A stretch of 7,494 nt of DNA, taken from assembly GCA_030151765.1 (NCBI GenBank), contig JASLCW010000074.1, positions 1 through 7,494 of the forward strand. The letters run 5' to 3'. Under the pieces are notes generated by a model, which was not told the origin of the DNA, did not search any database, and was given only the letters and a program-made list of their open reading frames with translations. A program made the translations under genes and the position numbers. Positions 6,525-7,494 of the stretch are shown here, piece by piece (the stretch's first letter is position 1; every line of letters starts with the position of its first letter). The DNA comes from Marmoricola sp. Its GTDB lineage: Bacteria > Actinomycetota > Actinomycetes > Propionibacteriales > Nocardioidaceae.

Positions 6525-7049
6525 TCATCGGCGCATCGGCAGCAACCGGACCGGACCACCGCCGACCAGCTGGAGCGGATCGAGATAGGTGGTGCCCCGG
6601 ATCAGGCCCCAGTGGAGGCAGGCCTCGGGGAAGCAGTGACTCTGCACGAGGGTCAGCCGTCCGATCGTGTCTCCCGCCGAGAGCCGGTCGCCGACCGTGA
6701 CCGAGGCCACGACCGGCTCGTAGGTGGTCCGGAGCTCGCCGTGGCCCACGACGACCACGCCGCGGCCGGCCAGGATGCCGGCGAAGGTCACCGTGCCCGC
6801 CAGCGCCGTGCGCACCGGCATGCCGGGCCTGCCGCCCAGGTCGACGCCGCGGTGACCGGCACCCCAGGTCGTCGAGGGAGGGGCGAAGCCGCGGCGTACC
6901 GGATGGGGTGGCGGCAGCGGCCAGACGCCGCGAGGGGCCACCGACTGCCTCACGCCGACGAGGACCGTCGGCCGTGCGGGTGGTGGTGACGCGGCCGCCA
7001 GCGGGCCGGCGACATTCAGCGTGGCGAGCAGCAAGGCGACGAGGTTCAT
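6525..7049 (-). CDS. Exported M23-family (LytM-like) protein with altered active site
   Basis: A 174-residue protein. M23 enzymes are zinc endopeptidases that cut peptidoglycan cross-bridges. Residues 1-20 (MNLVALLLATLNVAGPLAAA) look like a signal peptide with a short n-region; the mature part would act in the cell wall. The domain runs from about W62 to L161: GHRGVDLG gives zinc ligands H66 and D70, followed by GTVTFAG, GVVVVGHG and VTVGDRLSAGDTIG. In CLHWGL, H146 would be the third ligand. The usual catalytic histidines are missing: the YxHL His position is P112 (TYEPV), and the first His of HxH is C144, paired with nearby C139. The protein may therefore be a binding or regulatory factor. 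ATG 7049 is chosen for its signal peptide and GAGGG 7 nt upstream; an in-frame start at 7148 would add 33 residues before the signal. Similar genes flank rpsB in other actinobacteria. Confidence 0.85.
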   Translation of the reverse strand: MNLVALLLATLNVAGPLAAASPPPARPTVLVGVRQSVAPRGVWPLPPPHPVRRGFAPPSTTWGAGHRGVDLGGRPGMPVRTALAGTVTFAGILAGRGVVVVGHGELRTTYEPVVASVTVGDRLSAGDTIGRLTLVQSHCFPEACLHWGLIRGTTYLDPLQLVGGGPVRLLPMRR

Positions 7050-7101
7050 GTCGCCACCCTCGCCGTACGCCGCAGGCCCGACGAGTGCGATCGCCCGAGC
7101 C

Positions 7102-7137
7102 TGTGGACAACCTCCGGACGAGCCGGGCTGTGGACAT
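7102..7137 (-). promoter_or_regulatory. Tandem DnaA-box-like pair between the M23 gene and rpsB
   Basis: On the minus strand, ATGTCCACA (7137 to 7129, one mismatch) is followed exactly 27 bp later by a perfect TTGTCCACA (7110 to 7102), both continuing with G. The perfect box ends 52 nt before the M23 start codon. The weaker box directly abuts the predicted rpsB -35, with centres near -41 and -68 relative to the predicted rpsB start, so bound protein could affect both genes. DnaA binding is inferred. Confidence 0.5.
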
Positions 7138-7167
7138 TTGGTGGCCATCCCGGGCGACCGGTAGAGT
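7138..7167 (+). promoter_or_regulatory. Predicted rpsB promoter
   Basis: TTGGTG (7138-7143) and TAGAGT (7162-7167) are separated by 18 bp and fit housekeeping sigma promoters of high-GC Gram-positive bacteria. Transcription would begin around 7173-7175, giving a leader of roughly 200 nt. The -35 is directly preceded by a DnaA-box-like site (7129-7137). Confidence 0.55.
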
Positions 7168-7173
7168 ACCGAG

Positions 7174-7376
7174 CAGCAGCTCCCTTAAGGAGCTGACTTC
7201 GCACGTCTGCTTCCCGGACCTTCGTCCGGGGCATGTGCCCTCAGTCCCACCGGCTCCCGGGCCGGCCGGGTCGGGCCGCGCCAGGCGTCAGGGTGACAGC
7301 GCCAGCTGTCGCGGACCAACTGAAAACACCGTACGGCGCGCGCGAGCGTGCCCGTGCACACAACGAAGGAAACACC
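7174..7376 (+). promoter_or_regulatory. Structured rpsB mRNA leader, candidate autoregulatory element
   Basis: From the predicted transcription start to the rpsB ATG there is no credible gene, but several perfect or nearly perfect hairpins. They are CAGCTCC/GGAGCTG (7177-7195, loop CTTAA), CCCGGAC/GTCCGGG (7213-7230, loop CTTC), CCGGC/GCCGG (7250-7265), GTGACAGC/GCTGTCGC (7293-7312, loop GCCA, one G-U) and GTACGG/CCGTGC with an inner GCGCG/CGTGC stem (7331-7357, one bulge). The last ends 7 nt before the Shine-Dalgarno. GGGC/GCCC at 7229-7240 could compete with the second hairpin. Ribosomal protein operons are often controlled by a leader bound by their own product, so control by S2 is a reasonable inference, not shown by the sequence. 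No terminator-like T-tract is present. Confidence 0.5.
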
Positions 7377-7494
7377 ATGGCAGTCGTCACCATGCGCCAG
7401 CTCCTCGAGAGCGGCGTGCACTTCGGTCACCAGACCCGTCGCTGGAACCCGAAGATGAAGCGCTTCATCATGACCGAGCGCAACGGCATCTACA
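7377..7494 (+). CDS. rpsB: 30S ribosomal protein S2, N-terminal part (runs off window)
   Basis: The first 39 residues of S2 are present: MAVVTMRQLLESGVHFGHQT, continuing RRWNPKMKRFIMTERNGIY. The GVHFGHQTRRWNPKM and ERNGIY segments are diagnostic for bacterial S2, which joins the 30S subunit late, near the neck, and is needed for S1 binding in bacteria that have that arrangement. ATG 7377 follows GAAGGA (7365-7370) by 6 nt, the best ribosome site in the window. The gene is open to the window end; in most bacteria tsf (EF-Ts) follows, but it is not visible here. It is divergent from the M23-like gene, with its promoter and long structured leader in the space between. Confidence 0.97.
   Translation, partial: MAVVTMRQLLESGVHFGHQTRRWNPKMKRFIMTERNGIY

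Noticed and set aside
7050..7148. N-terminal extension of the M23 gene by 33 codons
   Set aside because: It would place 33 residues before an obvious signal peptide and run through the box pair; the start at 7049 has a good GAGGG ribosome site.

Overview
The window is high-GC DNA (roughly 70% by eye) from an actinobacterium. The grounds are the base composition, GTG starts, TAnnnT-type -10 boxes, TTGTCCACA-type DnaA boxes, and the gene order yraN-yifB-dprA-xerC / M23 peptidase / rpsB, which matches the Rv2898c-Rv2890c neighbourhood of mycobacteria as I recall it. Nocardioides or Propionibacteriaceae relatives are plausible, but I cannot fix the genus.

Region 1 (1-2367) is the end of a surface or pilus module. 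It holds the C-terminal part of a probable TadG-like protein, a TadE-like pseudopilin (590-1105), and a TadG-like protein (1102-2367) whose long C-terminal part looks like a secreted beta-helix. The last two overlap by ATGA and are probably co-translated.

Region 2 (2482-6521) is the conserved DNA-processing block: yraN (nuclease-fold protein), yifB (ComM-type AAA+ ATPase), dprA (loader of RecA on single-stranded DNA) and xerC (chromosome dimer resolution recombinase). The first three are tightly coupled by TGATG and ATGA overlaps. xerC follows after 25 nt and has a -10 box placed as in leaderless actinobacterial transcripts.

Region 3 (6525-7494) holds an exported M23-like protein on the minus strand, convergent with xerC (3 nt between stop codons) and divergent from rpsB. 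rpsB has a clear promoter and a leader of about 200 nt with several strong hairpins.

The most unusual pattern is a pair of DnaA-box-like sites (core GTCCACAG) that occurs twice, before yraN and before the M23 gene. In both places a weaker box lies exactly 27 bp before a perfect TTGTCCACA, in the same orientation, and the perfect box ends 52-53 nt before the start codon. The second pair also abuts the rpsB promoter. I saw no mobile element, CRISPR array, tRNA or rRNA, and no gene-free stretch longer than 300 bases except the divergent M23-rpsB interval (7050-7376), which holds the box pair, the rpsB promoter and the leader.
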